Assembly: GCF_022581195.2 (NCBI RefSeq)
Contig: NC_061469.1
Span: 8,736,501 to 8,800,500, forward strand
Reading direction: 5' to 3'
Origin: Helicoverpa zea
Lineage: Eukaryota > Arthropoda > Insecta > Lepidoptera > Noctuidae
DNA length: 64,000 nucleotides
The position numbers and the translations under genes were made by a program. Numbering within the stretch: position 1 is the stretch's first letter; each line of letters opens with the position of its first letter. A model generated the notes under the pieces. The model ran no database searches. It had not been told where the DNA came from and worked only from the letters and a program-made list of their open reading frames with translations. Positions 44,801 to 58,262 of this stretch are shown piece by piece.

Positions 44801-47800
44801 CGCACCCTGCACCCATAGCGGGTCAAACTTTTACAGACTAGAGCCTACTATGTTCCTTCTGGAAACCTTCATGGACCACGGTAGCTCTTTCGAACAAACC
44901 TGCATACCCAAGTATTCTAACCTTGAATAGACATAAACATAAATAATCATAGTCTTCAATATTTGGGAAGATTGTTGTTTGAGCAAAACCTTGTACAGAA
45001 AGTACATAAAATATCAAGTATTTTTCGTCTGAAACTTAAAGATGTTTCAAGGTGGTCTGCAACAATTTTGTTTACTTTTCCAGAAAATACTACGAGATGA
45101 CCGCTTCCATCGCGGAATCGAACCTGAAGATGACTCTTTATGGATGCCTTCCCAACTGCTATGCGCAACGGCTTCGGTTATGTACCATTTGCCAGATACT
45201 CAGGTAAATACATACAATAGTGACATTGTAGAAAATTAAACTTTAGATAGCCTTGCTCAGGAATTAGATCATAGTCATCCAAAACCTTAGGTCCGAATAA
45301 TTAAATAAGTGGATTTGATTTCAAAATACTATTAGTTATTTAGTGTTAGGTATTCTAGTAGGCAAAACATTGACAGTTTATACCTATTGATAATCTGATC
45401 TTCGGAAAGATTAAAATAAACAGCTACATAAGATTTTGCTTCATCCATTTCACCAAGCAGGTATAAATCTTTCACATCTCACCCATGCGTTACTTCCTCA
45501 CTTTTAACTATTGGCGTTATTTTTAATTACTGTACCTACCTAGTCATCTAATTTCATTCCTTTACTTCACCTTTCTTCCCCCAGGTACAAATCTTCCGCA
45601 TGTACCTCTCCCTCGCGTTGTCCCCTCGCCGCACTCTCAACGGTCGGCTCTGCGTGTGGGCTTGCGGCCGCTGCGGTGAAGCGGCTGCCGCACCACCGCA
45701 TGTCGCTGCGGCGGCTAGGGCAGCTGCCGCTCAGGCTCTTAGAGCTTATTGCGCACAATTAGGTGAGTTTTTATGATCATCAAATATAACAAAAAAGCTG
45801 AACAAAATGCTGTACCTATGCGAGGTACACTCCCAACTCCAAAGTACACGCAACAATAGGGGCTTGTATCTGTGAGCCAATCTGATGAGGGTCATTAATA
45901 TTGGTTCCCTGAACTCTGAACTATTTTGAAAATACTGCTCGTTGATTGCTCAATAAGCCTAAAAAAACCTAAGGTAACTTTAAAGAAAATCTTACTTTTT
46001 CGTGTTTTGAATATTACATTAAATACCTATCAAGCTTTTGATAAATACAAACTTGGACAATCAAAATCGTATGCTGAGAAAAACAGAAAGTATCTATTAC
46101 TAGAAACTTTTCTATTTTTATAGATGAAGAATGCCAAGAGCTCCTGTCGGAAGGTTCTCCACTTGGCAGGAACCACATCGTAGCTTTGGGCTGCTACAGC
46201 GAAGTTATACCTGTCATACAGTACCTATGCAGTCGACTGTCCGAAACGCAACTGTAAGTCAATGTTTAGATACATTGGTAGGTACATTGCTAATCATGAC
46301 GCATTAGGGACTACACACACTTATTCAGCTCTACTTCTATCAGCGGCGTACAGCGGCGTAAGAGTACGCACGGCGCTGAATATGCTGCGAAGACGGTCAG
46401 CTACTCAATTAGTATTGTGCCCTCAACATGGACAGTTCTATGTGCAATATTTTTGTCGTTTCGTTACTTGCAGAAGACATAGAAAAAAATAAGCGTAAAA
46501 AATTAAAACGCAAACGACAGTGGGTCGACCCACTTTGGGTAAATAGAAATTTGGTTGGAGAATACGCGACATTGGTACCCCAATTAAAACAAAATAATAC
46601 TAAATTCAAAGAGAATGATACTCATAATAATTACGTAATAATAAATCAAATCTATCCAGGAGCTATGCAGGTTGCAACTTGTCGACAAGGAGTTGAGAAC
46701 CATACGTGTGCAGCGCTGTTCCGCCCCATTCAGCGTCGAACGCGGCGGAACAGCGCTGAATGCGGCAGATCAGCGCTGATCTCCATCTAAAGCACTCGCA
46801 TGATAAAAACACATTTGTTCTCATTTTATACTTGTTTGCCGCGAAAGCTGAATACACGCGGAAAGCTGAATGGATGCGTACGCGTCTCCATACAAAATCG
46901 TTGTTTTCTATGGACATAAGCTGAATAGAGTCCCTTATGCTATGACGATGCAAAATAGTTCCCCCCCTTATCCCCTGGGGGAGAAAAGAAACAAAAATTA
47001 TTATTAAAAACAACAATTTATTGAATAAGAACATCTTTATTGCTAGCAAATAAATTACTAAGAACTAAAAGTTAGAAACAAATGCCAAGAACATGGTGAT
47101 GAATGATCAAACCATGTTTTGGCCCCCGCAGTGATTCAAATGCTAACCAATATTTCACTCACAAACTCTTTTTATTTACTCGTAACTTTAAATTACCTTA
47201 ATTCTTCAACAGGACCCCAAAACAGAATCCTCTAGCGCTGTTCTTCCTAGACTGTCTACTGACTCTCATGTCCAGTCTGTCTGAGCGAGTCTGCGGCAAC
47301 TCACACTTCACCACTTTCTTGTGGCAGAAGTTCTGTCCATCATTGATATCTTTTCTTGGAACACCGAGAGTGGATAAGAATATTAAATCGAGGTGAGTAT
47401 TTGTAACAGTAAAAAACAAAGTCGCTTTCTCCGCCCCTATATACCTATGTATGTATGCTTAAATATTCAAAACTACGCAACGGATTTTGATGCGGATTTT
47501 TTAAATAGATAGAGTGTTTGAAGATCAAGGTTTACATGCATAATAACATCCATAAAATAGCACTGCACCTGTGCGAAGCCGGGGCAGGTCGCTACTTTGT
47601 AATAATTATAAAACCTTTGTTGGTATTGGAATTTGAATTAATTCCTCCTTATGTGCAGATGATATCGCTTATAATAATTTGGCTGAAAGATTATACTTTT
47701 AAAGTCAGTATTCCTAAAATCTTTATCATTTTTTTTATGATTTCAGAGAGCACGATGGTCATTTGGTTGATGACTCGGGCAGAGGATCCGGCGCATTGAA

Positions 47801-50800
47801 CTCTGCGCCCAGCTTCAATGGCAAACAAGCTAAAGCTATTTACAGGTAATCATCGACATCAAAACGAACTACATAACATTGCAATTCTGATGTTAGCCAT
47901 TCGATGCCTCACGCATGCGCAGAATCGTTTTTTTTTTCATATTTTTTGATTAAGTCAACAATAGTCACGGACAATAGTGAACTCCGGCCAAGCAAAGCTT
48001 CTCGACTTCGACAGTATTTGTACAAAAAAATTGCATTCTGAGTTTTGAAAGAAATGGCTGACTCGTAACTAAATCTATATTTGTCAAAAAATCTTTAAAA
48101 TCCTTCCTTATTCACCTAAAGTTATCAATTCTCCATTCCAGCATAGCAAATCAGCTAGTCCGACTGGTAGGTTCCACTTCGAACCTACGTCCCGTCCTCG
48201 AAGCTCTCTACCACCGGATGCTCCTGTACCCTCCCGTGTCACACCGGGTGGAACCGCTGAGGAGCACGAGGGAACTGCTGCAGAATCCTAAACGATTGTG
48301 TCAGCTGGTGCTGCTGAAGAAAGTCGATCATCATGAGAGACATAGTGATGATATGGCTATTGTAAGATTGTGAGTATTTTTGAATTTTTTAAATGTGACG
48401 ATAATACTCCCGTGTCACACCGGGTGGAACCGCTGAGGAGCACGAGGGAACTGCTGCAGAATTCTAAGAGTTTCTGTCAGTTGGTACTGCTGAGGTCGAT
48501 CGTCATGAGAGACATAGTGATGATATGGCTATTGTGAGATTGTGAGTATTTTTGAAATAGCTTAGATTTTTGAAATGTGATGACTTTGATGTAGCATCGT
48601 TACACGCATGTAGCGACTCGCGCAATGTAGGTAAAGTTTTGGCCAGAACTACATCGTGATTGAAAAATATTTGAATCATTTTTAAAATACACAAGACTTA
48701 CCTAATAGTGTGATGAAGTATACATGTCCCGATTCCCATTCACCCATTCAGAGAAAGCAAATGGATAGTTTTCAGTCTCCAACTTTTCTGAAACCTCCTT
48801 CAGATTGCTTCTAACATTTCTGAGAAGATATACACATAAGTTCTATGTCTAGAATATCAATTTTGACTAAATTGGAAAAAACAAGAAAAAACAAAAAACA
48901 AAAGTCGCGGTTGTCATTGAACATCCTTGGCAGTCGTTACGTGTAGTCAGAAGCCAGTCTGACACCAGTCTAACCAAGGGGTATTGGGTTGCCCGGGTAA
49001 CTGGGTTAAGGGGGTCAGATAGGGCAGTCGCTCCTTGTGGCACACTGGTACTCAGCTACATCCGGTTATACCGGAAGCCGACCCCAACGTAGTTGGGAAA
49101 AAGGCTCGGAGGATGATGATGACTAAATTTCAATATTTTCAATAGCGATACATTACTTCGTAATCTGTTTAATCTTCTTTAATTCCCAATAATTTGATTT
49201 CCAGAATAATGGACGGCATAGAAGAATGCGGTAGAAGTGGGAACCCAGAAGTAGTGGCAGCTGCAGTAGAATGCGTGGTGTCCTTATTGGATGCGCTAGA
49301 GAAGCTATGTTCAGGCTCTACAGAGTACATATCGCCGGAGATAGCTGCACTCATGCTGGGACACTGGCCGAAGCTACAAGATGCTGATTATACAGGACCT
49401 TTGACCTATCAGACGTTGGCTAGGCTGCCGAGTCCTTACAGGTAAGATTTCAGATTATTGGGGATTGAGAATTCTTTAAAATTGAATAGTAAAGGAAAAG
49501 TGGGTTTAATTAATGTTTTTCTTTTTCAGGGATGTTGTTGCTGTGTTGCAAAGCAGCGAATCGAAAGAACATGACTCATCAGGTATCTATTTATTTTATT
49601 ACTAGCTGTTATGTAACTATAAAGCGCTGGTACTCAGCTGAATCCGGTTAGACTGGAAGCCGACCCCAACATGGTTGGGAAAAAGGCTCGGAGGATTTTT
49701 TCAAATGAGTTCCGATAAGCCAGCTTTATAATATTGGCGTCTATAAATTCCCTATTATAAGTAGTAACTCTATCCTCAATACAGATACATCAGGCCATAT
49801 CTATAAATTTCATATTATAATGAATCTATCCTGCCTTCAGATACATCAGGCCCAGAGAACGTAAGCTCAGGCAGTGACGGCGAAGCAGACTCGGATGCTG
49901 ACAACGTGTTCCTGCCATCTCGCGCCAGCAATCCTCACTCTAATGATAATGACAAGAGTGCTCTTAACGAGAAGACTAAGGCCGTGCCGAAGACTTTGAA
50001 CCTTGGACGGTAAGATACTAAAATAATTGTAAGTTCGTTAAAAATATGAAGTCATTTTATACAAATAAGAGCCAATCCAAACTTATGTAATAAGATGTAT
50101 GGATATATTTGGTTATGGCGAAGTTGAAATAAAACTGTACTGGTTTGTATTACCTAAAGAAGAATATAATAAACACCTTATAATAAAGATTATTTACATC
50201 AACACAATATTATCAAAGGTGACAAGACTTATATGTATATAACTGATACTGCAAAATCTACTCAGCTAGCACGTAGTATGATTACCAAGAAGGTAAAACA
50301 AAAGTATATTGATAGATACCGTCTTACCACAAAAACTCTTAAACGTCAGTTTATGCCTTGTCTAAAAAAATGACAAATTATGACGTTGACATATGGTTCA
50401 TTTTGCAGCCAAAATTTTATTAGACAAGTGTAAAACAGGGTTTAAAGTTTTTGTAGTAAGGCCCTTAATGTTTTATCTGCAGATGCACCATCACAGAGTG
50501 TAACGTGGACTTGGAGAGACACAACGCGCGGCAGTTCATCAAGACACTGCAAAACTCTCTCTTACCCAAGTTACTGAATCTCAGAACTTGTATTGAGGTT
50601 AGTATGACTGCTTTGCCTACATGACGTATCAAAATTGTTCGTTGGGCCTTTACAATTTTTATTGAAACAATGATAGTCCCACGATAAAGGCAGGGTTAGC
50701 GACGCTTGGCGCGGTCTGTAGTTTAGATAAACAACCTTATCATGATGAATTCCTCCGTGTTTCGAAAGATTGAGTGGGTCAAGTAAGCAGTCAACCAATC

Positions 50801-53800
50801 AAGTAAAACATTGGTACGCAGATGCAGGTTTATCCAGGTGTGATCCAGGTTAGTCTGGAAGCTGACTTCAGCATAGTTGGGAAAAGGCTAGGTAGATGAT
50901 GATGATGATGATGATGATGACGGGACAGGGTCTGGAGACGATTATATTGGTAGTCCTTTGTCTTAATTCAATATTTTATTATATTAAATATTATTCTTTA
51001 AATGAACCAGGTGGACGAAGCAATGCAAGAGTTTGCTTCTAAATGCTGCCAGCACAACGCATCGCAGCCGCCCGCCACCGCCTGCATCATGAACGCAGAC
51101 GGCGTCTACCTCGCTACATATGCTGCTTTGTTACTCACTCTTAAACAGAGGAAAACGAATTACTATAATCAGCCTAGTGTGAGTAGCTCTAATAGATCTA
51201 AATTCCCTATTTAGTCGGTCAGTTAATTCTTCATAATAATAATCTGCGTCAATGTTTTCAATATTACAAATGATTACCTATTTAATTTAATAAATATTTT
51301 ATTAATGATTTATTTACCGCAATATATGTATTTTTCAGGAGTTAATATAAGTCTTTTTATACTCAAAACTATAGATAAAATTCAAAATTATTTCCTTGAA
51401 GTTAATTCGATTCCGAAATCTTCCATTTTGAATTTTCCTAATTTAATATCATTAAACTTATTAAAATACTCTTTTCGTTTCTAGAAGGTGCAAGTATCGC
51501 TAACAGAAGACGAGTTCGTAGAAGAAGTGCAAGGCAGCGGTGTGCTCGTATACCTATCAGCGACATGGCTGAGAGAGTTGTATCAACAAGTCCTCGCTAC
51601 TGATCTGCTGAAAGAAGTTCCTACTACCGACCATCCACTTGTGCATTTACTATCAGGTAATTATTTGAATGATGAAGATTATATCATATAAACACTGGTT
51701 ATTAACAGAAAAAATACTGGTTGATAGATAAAAATATGTTTTCTGATTACTAGATCTCCTTCAAAGTTTTTGTCAAGTAGAACTGTTCAGTTCAATTTAT
51801 TTCGGGTAGTTTAAAAAGCAGCTCTCAGTGTTTGATATAAGTAACGAAATAAGTATCTAAATTGTTCTTCAAATAAATAACCGAATAAATAGTTCATAAT
51901 CTCTTAATGTATTATTATTACCTACGTAATATTCAGTGTGTGTATGTATAATGTTCTCATTCTCAGATCTTGGAGGATTGGACCAAAGCCCAGTAATGTC
52001 AGACTGGCAGAAATTGAAAGAGGTATCCTGTTTATATAACAACACCATTGATTCTCCGCAGCATGATGCTAGCTTACGTTGGGCTAGAAGGTAGATTGCA
52101 CGAATACTAATAACTTTAATTTTCTCCTACAAATTCTCACAAAAAATATTCAATTTCAGGATTTTAACCTGCATTTGGGATTCAATGGTAACGGTATTGA
52201 GTGTGCCTCTGACAGGGTATGGTAATAAAAAGCAGAAACTGCATGGTATGATATCGAAGAAGATAAATACTTTTGGGAAAAGGAAGAGAATTGCTTGGGA
52301 AGGGCTCACGATACAGTGCCTTGAAGGACTTCATAAGGTACCAAAAATATTACCAGTTTTTGGAAAATTATGATGATATGAATTCGTAGTTTTTTAATAC
52401 ATTTTCTCTCTGATTGATTACAGGCTGCGAGAGTAAGCAATACATTGAGCTTACAAAATCGCTGCAGCAGTATTTTGGCTCTCTTAGCTAACTCTGCCAT
52501 CTCGCAGCCTCCTAATGGAAAAATACTATCGACTCATGCCCTGTCTTTGGACATCTTGATAACAGGTAATATTACTTCCTTTTAAGTTTAATTTATTAAC
52601 TTGCATAACTCGTTATCGTATGTGACCACCAATTTACCAATTATTGAACATTCCAGTTTAAAAAGATTTACCCCTAGTATTTATTTTTAAAGATACAACA
52701 GTGTACCGATATTTACGATATCGTTATTTTCATGTTGCACGATATTTACAATATCGGCATTTTCATGCAGTGTGCCCAAGATGGGACCTGCAAAAATAAT
52801 GCTCAACTCGAGATGAACATATACCAATGAAGTTATTGATTATAAACATAAACTAATCGCCTGATTATTCTCTAGGTGGTTTAGAACTCGGATCAAAAGC
52901 TCCGGAATGTTGGGAGCATATCTTCGCGGCTTGTCAATACGTATCCAGTTTTGAACACTCGCTGTTTGGACATCAAGGGAACAATGCTACGCCCATAGTT
53001 ACCATGCAGACTGGGAGAAATAAAACTGTTTCTATACTACAAGCTGATGCAAAATTGGGATTGGATGGCAGAGATGATGAAACTTGGTGAGTATAAATAA
53101 AATCATCACTTAAGCCCATTCCTAATCTGTCTCTAATGTCAAATATCTATATTGTATCCATAGTAAGCAAATGATAAATAGGAAATTGAAAATAGTCATT
53201 AGTTGAGATGTTAACAGTTTAATCATGTTCTTGTTTTTCAGTGTTGACGTCTTCAACTTCCTGCAGCCAGTGTTTGAGAGTAATTTGAACAATGACATGT
53301 CAGTTGCCAAGATTGTAGAAACCTGCAGGCAAGAAGTAAGTTTGGATTGTTTTGGTAAATATAGCTGGACTTTAGACTCAACCCTGGCCTCTGATAATAC
53401 TCGTTTATGATCAATACATTTAATAACAAAATAAATATACATTACTTAAGGTCTAAGAAAGTGGAGTAAGAGTAAGAGAAGATTTGAATTCCACTGTCTG
53501 AAATAAAATAGGAAGCCTTGCCTTCTTCAAACTATCTAATGAAAAAGGCCGTCTTGGATTTATGATTAGAATTAGCTGTGGCCTTGGCCTGGAATTTTGG
53601 ACTTAGACAAATTTTATTTTATTTTAGGGAGGCAACGTGATATCAGGTTCAGGTGCAGCACGAGTGTGTTGTGCCCTCACAGCGGCAGCAGACACACTGT
53701 TCACACGTCTAGCCGCGACCACCACGCTGCCAACACTGAAGGCTGCATTACAGAGACTGGTCGCTCATCAACATCGATTGGTAAGCTTTGTGGATTTATT

Positions 53801-56800
53801 TCTTTTTTCAGGCAACTTAGGCCCATAAAGTACAATACAAAACGATATGTATATCGGGTCCGTTTTATAGTTTGGTGTGTTGGATACAATTGTTCAGTTT
53901 TAGTTATCTCAATAGATTAGAAACCGTCTCCAAAATTCTATCTATCTATTGATTTGCTTACTACTTATAAGAAAATTACATTTGCTCCATAAAAGTAATG
54001 TCAAATTCTAGTCCTATCTTTAGAAAGCAAAACAACACATAGAAAGAATATTGGAAAGCCCGTAATACCACTCTGTGGAAAAGCTACATTAAATCAATTC
54101 TAGCTATTTACTGAATCCGTAACCAAAAATTATGTCTCCTGTACCTCCAGCTATTCTGCACATGGGAATCAGACTCCCACAACAACAACGTGTGGTGGTG
54201 GCGACGAGGTTCAAGTGGTACACGTGGCGGTGGTGGCGGCGAGGCGGCGCGAGCTCTGTGCCGCGCGGGGGACGTGGCGCTGCGGTGCCTCAGGGCTGCC
54301 AGACCTCTTGCACATCGCATGGCTATATGGACCGTTGTGGGACCGCACTTTATGCAGGTAGGTTCCCCAAAAAAGATCGAGTCGTAGTCGACTCTCTCAC
54401 ACTCTCGAAAAATCATCGACGTAAATCTCCCAATAACTATGCTCTATCCACACAGTTTTTTATGTCTACGACGCGTCTTCAAATGTCTATAAAATTATAC
54501 ATTTCCTCGACCTACCAGGCGGCCTGTCACAAGGACATCCAAATCGCAAGCCTAGCTATCCAGTGTCTACACGACTGCGCGACTGCACTACTCAACCAAC
54601 AAGTTGAGCTGCCTCACTTCCACTTCAACGAAGCGCTGCTGAAACCCTTCGAGAACCTTCTCTGCCTTGAACTATGTGATGATGATATACAGGTAAGTTT
54701 TAGTAAATTAGTTCTACAGTTCTTAATGTACATATTTATAAAGTTGGGGTGTTCATAATAGACAATTTGTCTCCAGGAACAAATCATATCCTGCATCTGT
54801 GAATTCGTGGAGACAAACAGAATGGAAATAAGGTCAGGCTGGCGACCACTGTTCAATACATTGCGGGCCGCGAACAATTCTAACCAATATTCCGCCATTT
54901 TAGAAATATTTAAAGTATTTCTTAGCACAGACAACACGCTCGTATTCGCGAACGCTGCTCTTGACTGTATTTTGTGCCTTTTAAGTCATATCAAAGGGTT
55001 ACACTACGAAGAAGTTCAAGCAACTGAAGTGAAACCTAAGAAAGCTACAACACCAACGCAACCCAAACCTAGTCTTAGTCTCAAATTCTCAAAGAATAGC
55101 AAATTCATCCCTCTCAGTGAAGAGAAATCAGAAAAAGTCATTGTAGATATGTGTAGAGAGGCGTTGTATCACTTGGAAAGTTGCGCAGACATTTTAACAA
55201 TGATGTACAATATGCCGAAGTGTCCTATCTTCAATACTGGCAATAGGATCAAAGGAGACATGCCTTTGTGCGTTGTAGATCCTATAATACCAAGTGCATC
55301 CCTTGATATTACCAAGTTCATTTCTAATGAACATTACGAAGAAGATCTCATTTCATACCGAAAATTATCAACAAGTCTTCCTCCTTCAAATACGACTAAT
55401 AACTGCCTCTTAAAACTTGATAAACCAAGCAACATACTAAAAGTGTGGTATGTTCTCATCGAAGGATTAATCTCGGCTACGGTAGTTTGTTCGAAGAAAA
55501 ATCAACCAGCCGCGATGGAAACACTATTCAAACTTTTAAGAAATACGGTTGAAGTTCCTGGCACACACTTTGGCCTTCACTGTATAAATCACCTACTTCT
55601 GCCAACGGTTCAAAACTGGCTTCGGCAGATTGCAAATGTAAATACTCACTGGGACAGTGTGATGCCAAACTTTAAACAATGCTGTGGTATGACGACTGAT
55701 ACAATCGTCGTATATCTGCATCATTTGCAGCAAATAAATGTTGAACGATCTACGGTTGATGAGAAAAATGATGGAACTGAAATAGAACCCATTGAGAGTG
55801 TAGAAGCAACGTTTGCTTTGAAGCAAGTCATGCTTATTCTCGTCGAATGTATCGCTCAACCACAAGAACCAATTGCTCGGTTAGGAGCATCGTGTATAAG
55901 ACATATAATCCTTACTTCAGGACACCTCCTAACAGACAACCAATGGGAAATAGTGTGCACAAGTCTACACAGAGCTTGCAATGTTAGTCTTACACCTTTG
56001 AAACAATTGACGTATGCTTTCAAAGAAAACTCAAACAGTTTTTACGGAGATTTAGCGATAGTTAAAGTAGCTGCAAGGCGGGATTGTTCAGTCAATGATA
56101 ATGTAAGACTGCATGCAATGGCGCAACAAGTGTTCCTTACTGAACAATTAAAAGGCGATGGACATGTGAAGATAACTCCTAAGAACTCATCCCAGAATCT
56201 CATGCTGATTGATGATCGGAGTTATATATTCCTAATTTATTTGCAAGAATCCATTAACTCTCTAAACCCTGAGTTATACACTGTAAGAATCCCTCACAGA
56301 GGACTGGTCGTTGGATTACTGGCACATCAAATTCTGGTTCAAATAATTGCTACCGTTCTTATTCAAGCATCATCAGATGTCTTCCAAGGTATCAACAGTA
56401 TCTTACTGGATAGTCTGAAAACTGGTTCCAATGTTTGCAACTATAAATTCTTCTTAAACTGTGACAATACTGACTTGTTGTTAAGAAGTTTAGAACTATC
56501 TTTTACAAGAGCCATGCAGTTTGATTCAAGACCAGGCTTGAAGTTTCTGGTTCAAAAAGTATCCAACTTAGACCACGCTGCAAACCTGTACAAACAGACC
56601 ACTTCTTCGTGGCTCATCAAAATCATTGCTCTAACAGAGATATTCTACAATGGCGTACACAGATTTAAACTAAAGTCAGCAGATATACCAATTATATTGC
56701 ACAACTATACTACCACATTGAATTTGACGCTCGAGTACGATAGGTTTGTGACAAAAATATTCGATCTCAAACATACATGGGAGCTACTATGTCACAATTA

Positions 56801-57686
56801 TGTAAAACACCTGATAAGTGTATCAGACTTTGATGACCATGATGTGAAAGAAAGGATTTCTTGTAGTTCAGTAGAAAGTGATAACTCCTCAAATCATTAC
56901 GACCAATATTACGCGCAGGAACCAAACGAGAATGCTGAGGAATCTGTTATCAACAAAGAGTCTGATACTAGCCCGGAAAAGCGTATAGAGAAACCAAAAC
57001 CATTCACATTCGCTGATTTCAAAGCTAACAGTCAAGGCCTAATTACGGTCGAGGTGCACACTGAACATTTACCATCAAACAAAAATCCTAAGGAAGAAAC
57101 GGTAGCTTCTGATACTGATGAAACTAACGACCATGATCTCGCTGCTGATAACGAAAAGCCTAAAAATGGCCATGTATCACAAGAAATTGGGATACACAAA
57201 GAGACTCCTATAAAGGAAAAGAAAGGGAGTGTACCGGATATAATAGAAAATCATAACATAGATACACGAAAAGTAAATATCACGATCTGTGATGCACCTT
57301 CTTATGAGAAGGTCAAGGTGGTTGAACCAATATTACCACCACAGCCCGTGCCGCCTGAAATAGAGCAACAGCGGGCTCTAAGTATTAGCAAGGTAAGGAA
57401 TATGTATCTACTAAAAGCTCTTTATTACATGGAATTATTATTGTAGTGTATTTAATGTTATCTGTTTTTTTAGGATACTGAAGTGCAGAGAAATTGCTTC
57501 CAAAATATTTTAATGGCATATCTGGAATTAGTCCTGACGTTTTCGCTGGAGAGGTTCCAACTGATTCACCCAGTATTGCAGAGTGGGTTCGTGCAACTCG
57601 CCAAAACTGTCACCGACCCACAACTACTCGATAGAATCAATATATTTTTCGATAAAAAAGACTTATCTGAACTTAGCTATAAGTGA
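41851..57686 (+). CDS. ARFGEF3: Brefeldin A-inhibited GEF protein 3 orthologue (BIG3)
   Basis: Twenty-four exons join in phase to 2059 residues. Boundaries: 41851-41935, 44614-44747, 45084-45203, 45585-45762, 46124-46253, 47213-47392, 47747-47845, 48142-48369, 49205-49441, 49530-49582, 49841-50009, 50483-50597, 51011-51178, 51485-51656, 51967-52090, 52160-52337, 52424-52565, 52876-53086, 53242-53335, 53628-53780, 54151-54357, 54519-54692, 54777-57392, 57474-57686. The start MEELLQDIYKEASG and segments such as NADGVYLATYAALLLTLK, GSGVLVYLSATWL, HFHFNEALLKPFE and SGWRPLFNTLRAANN match vertebrate BIG3 (about 2177 aa). BIG3 belongs to the large Sec7/ARF-GEF family and in vertebrates acts on secretory granules. 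The Sec7-like region (about 540-690) lacks a recognisable catalytic glutamate motif, so ARF exchange is doubtful. A polyadenylation signal lies at 57757. Confidence 0.95.
42523..42719. repeat. Triplicate palindromic motif inside the hAT element
   Basis: CGCGCTCGCTACGCTCGCG occurs at 42523-42541 and 42618-42636, with a near copy at 42702-42719. Each copy is palindrome-like and preceded by AT-rich AAA(A)TT(TT). They are spaced about 83-95 bp apart and could be subterminal transposase-binding repeats. Confidence 0.8.
43352..43727. mobile_element. MITE with GGGGCCCGATTCTCCTAA ends
   Basis: Exact 18-bp inverted ends flank a 376-bp body. The body is rich in GATTCGAnT-type words, for example ACGATTCACATTCGACTGCG and its relatives in reverse. 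It is nested within the hAT element and carries no transposase ORF. Confidence 0.8.
46307..46934. mobile_element. PIF/Harbinger remnant with TTA target duplication
   Basis: The ends GGGACTACACACACTTATTCAGCT and AGCTGAATAGAGTCCC are imperfect inverted repeats flanked by TTA on both sides (46304-46306, 46935-46937). This is the 3-bp duplication of Harbinger elements. The plus-strand frame around 46470-46630 reads KRQWVDPLWVNRNLVGEYATL, which resembles the N-terminus of Harbinger transposases (W-h-P...GE[Y/F]..L). The catalytic part is deleted. It lies in ARFGEF3 intron 5. Confidence 0.78.
47430..47595 (+). repeat. Degenerate Lep1-like fragment
   Basis: 'AAACTACGCAACGGATTTTGATGCGGATTTTTTAAATAGATAGAGTG' and 'CTGTGCGAAGCCGGGGCAGGTCGCTA' are the recurring wording of Helitron-like moth repeats. 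It lies in an ARFGEF3 intron. Confidence 0.5.
48408..48552 (+). pseudogene. Decayed partial copy of ARFGEF3 exon 8
   Basis: The segment repeats the 3' half of exon 8 plus its donor (48226-48380) about 180 bp downstream, within intron 8. A 4-nt deletion shifts the frame and no acceptor precedes it, so it cannot be used as a coding exon. Confidence 0.85.
48905..49125 (+). mobile_element. SINE family B, 5'-truncated copy
   Basis: The body and tail run from 'CATCCTTGGCAGTCGTTACG' through 'GGGTTGCCCGGGTAACTGGG' and 'AAGCCGACCCCAACGTAGTTGG' to GATGATGATGA. It lies in ARFGEF3 intron 8. Confidence 0.82.
49618..49700 (+). repeat. SINE family B 3' fragment
   Basis: 'AAAGCGCTGGTACTCAGCTGAATCCGG...GACCCCAACATGGTTGGGAAAAAGGCTCGGAGGA' is the 3' quarter of the family. 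It lies in ARFGEF3 intron 10. Confidence 0.78.
50770..50925 (+). repeat. SINE family B 3' fragment with (GAT)n tail
   Basis: 'ATCCAGGTTAGTCTGGAAGC...GCATAGTTGGGAAAAGGC' is followed by a run of GAT repeats (about 50897-50920). It is a diverged copy in ARFGEF3 intron 12. Confidence 0.65.
54777..57392 (+). CDS. ARFGEF3: ARFGEF3 exon 23, 872-codon coding exon
   Basis: This single uninterrupted exon encodes residues about 1118-1989: the HDS-like alpha-helical repeats shared with BIG proteins, then an acidic low-complexity linker (about 57000-57360) before the conserved C-terminal helix in exon 24. All other exons are 53-237 nt, so the loss of introns here is notable. Confidence 0.93.
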
Positions 57687-58262
57687 TCAATTAATTGTGA
57701 TATATACTACTCACACTATAATATTATATTCCTCGATTGTTCGGTGTTATGTGGAAAATAAATCAAATTAAAATCGAGATCTGAATTCATTTATTCTTTA
57801 CCCGGGTGGATTCACGCAAATGAAGCAAATCTATGTCTAGGCTTATAAAAAATTCATAATTACATATTTTTATAACTTTTTTAATTATTGAACTTAATTG
57901 CGTACTGTTTTAAGTGGTGCTTAAGTAATTATCACAGTAAAACTACTTTTTGGTTTAAAAAATAAACAATACACGCACTAATAGTCATTCCCCTATCAGT
58001 GCCAATTGGCAATATTTTAATTACATTGCCTGTCATGATTATAGCTGTATGAATAACTGATTTTTAATAAGATGTAATTAAAATACAACTACATAGGACT
58101 CATTAGAAGAAAATTTAAACATAAAAACGAATCCGTTTATACTGAAATTTAATTTTCAAATTTTGTCACGTGAATTTCATCATTACCCGATATCTGTGTC
58201 AAATGACCAATATATTTTGTCGGGTTACCATTACATCTGTCATGTTGTCACCCCCGCACCCT

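Noticed and set aside
46428..46790. 120-codon ORF as a host gene
   Set aside because: It lies wholly inside a TTA-flanked Harbinger remnant and ends in the subterminal repeats, so it is a transposase fragment.
54132..54758. 208-codon ORF
   Set aside because: It is the wrong frame over ARFGEF3 exons 21 and 22. The phase-consistent frame encodes LFCTWESD and AACHKDIQ segments.
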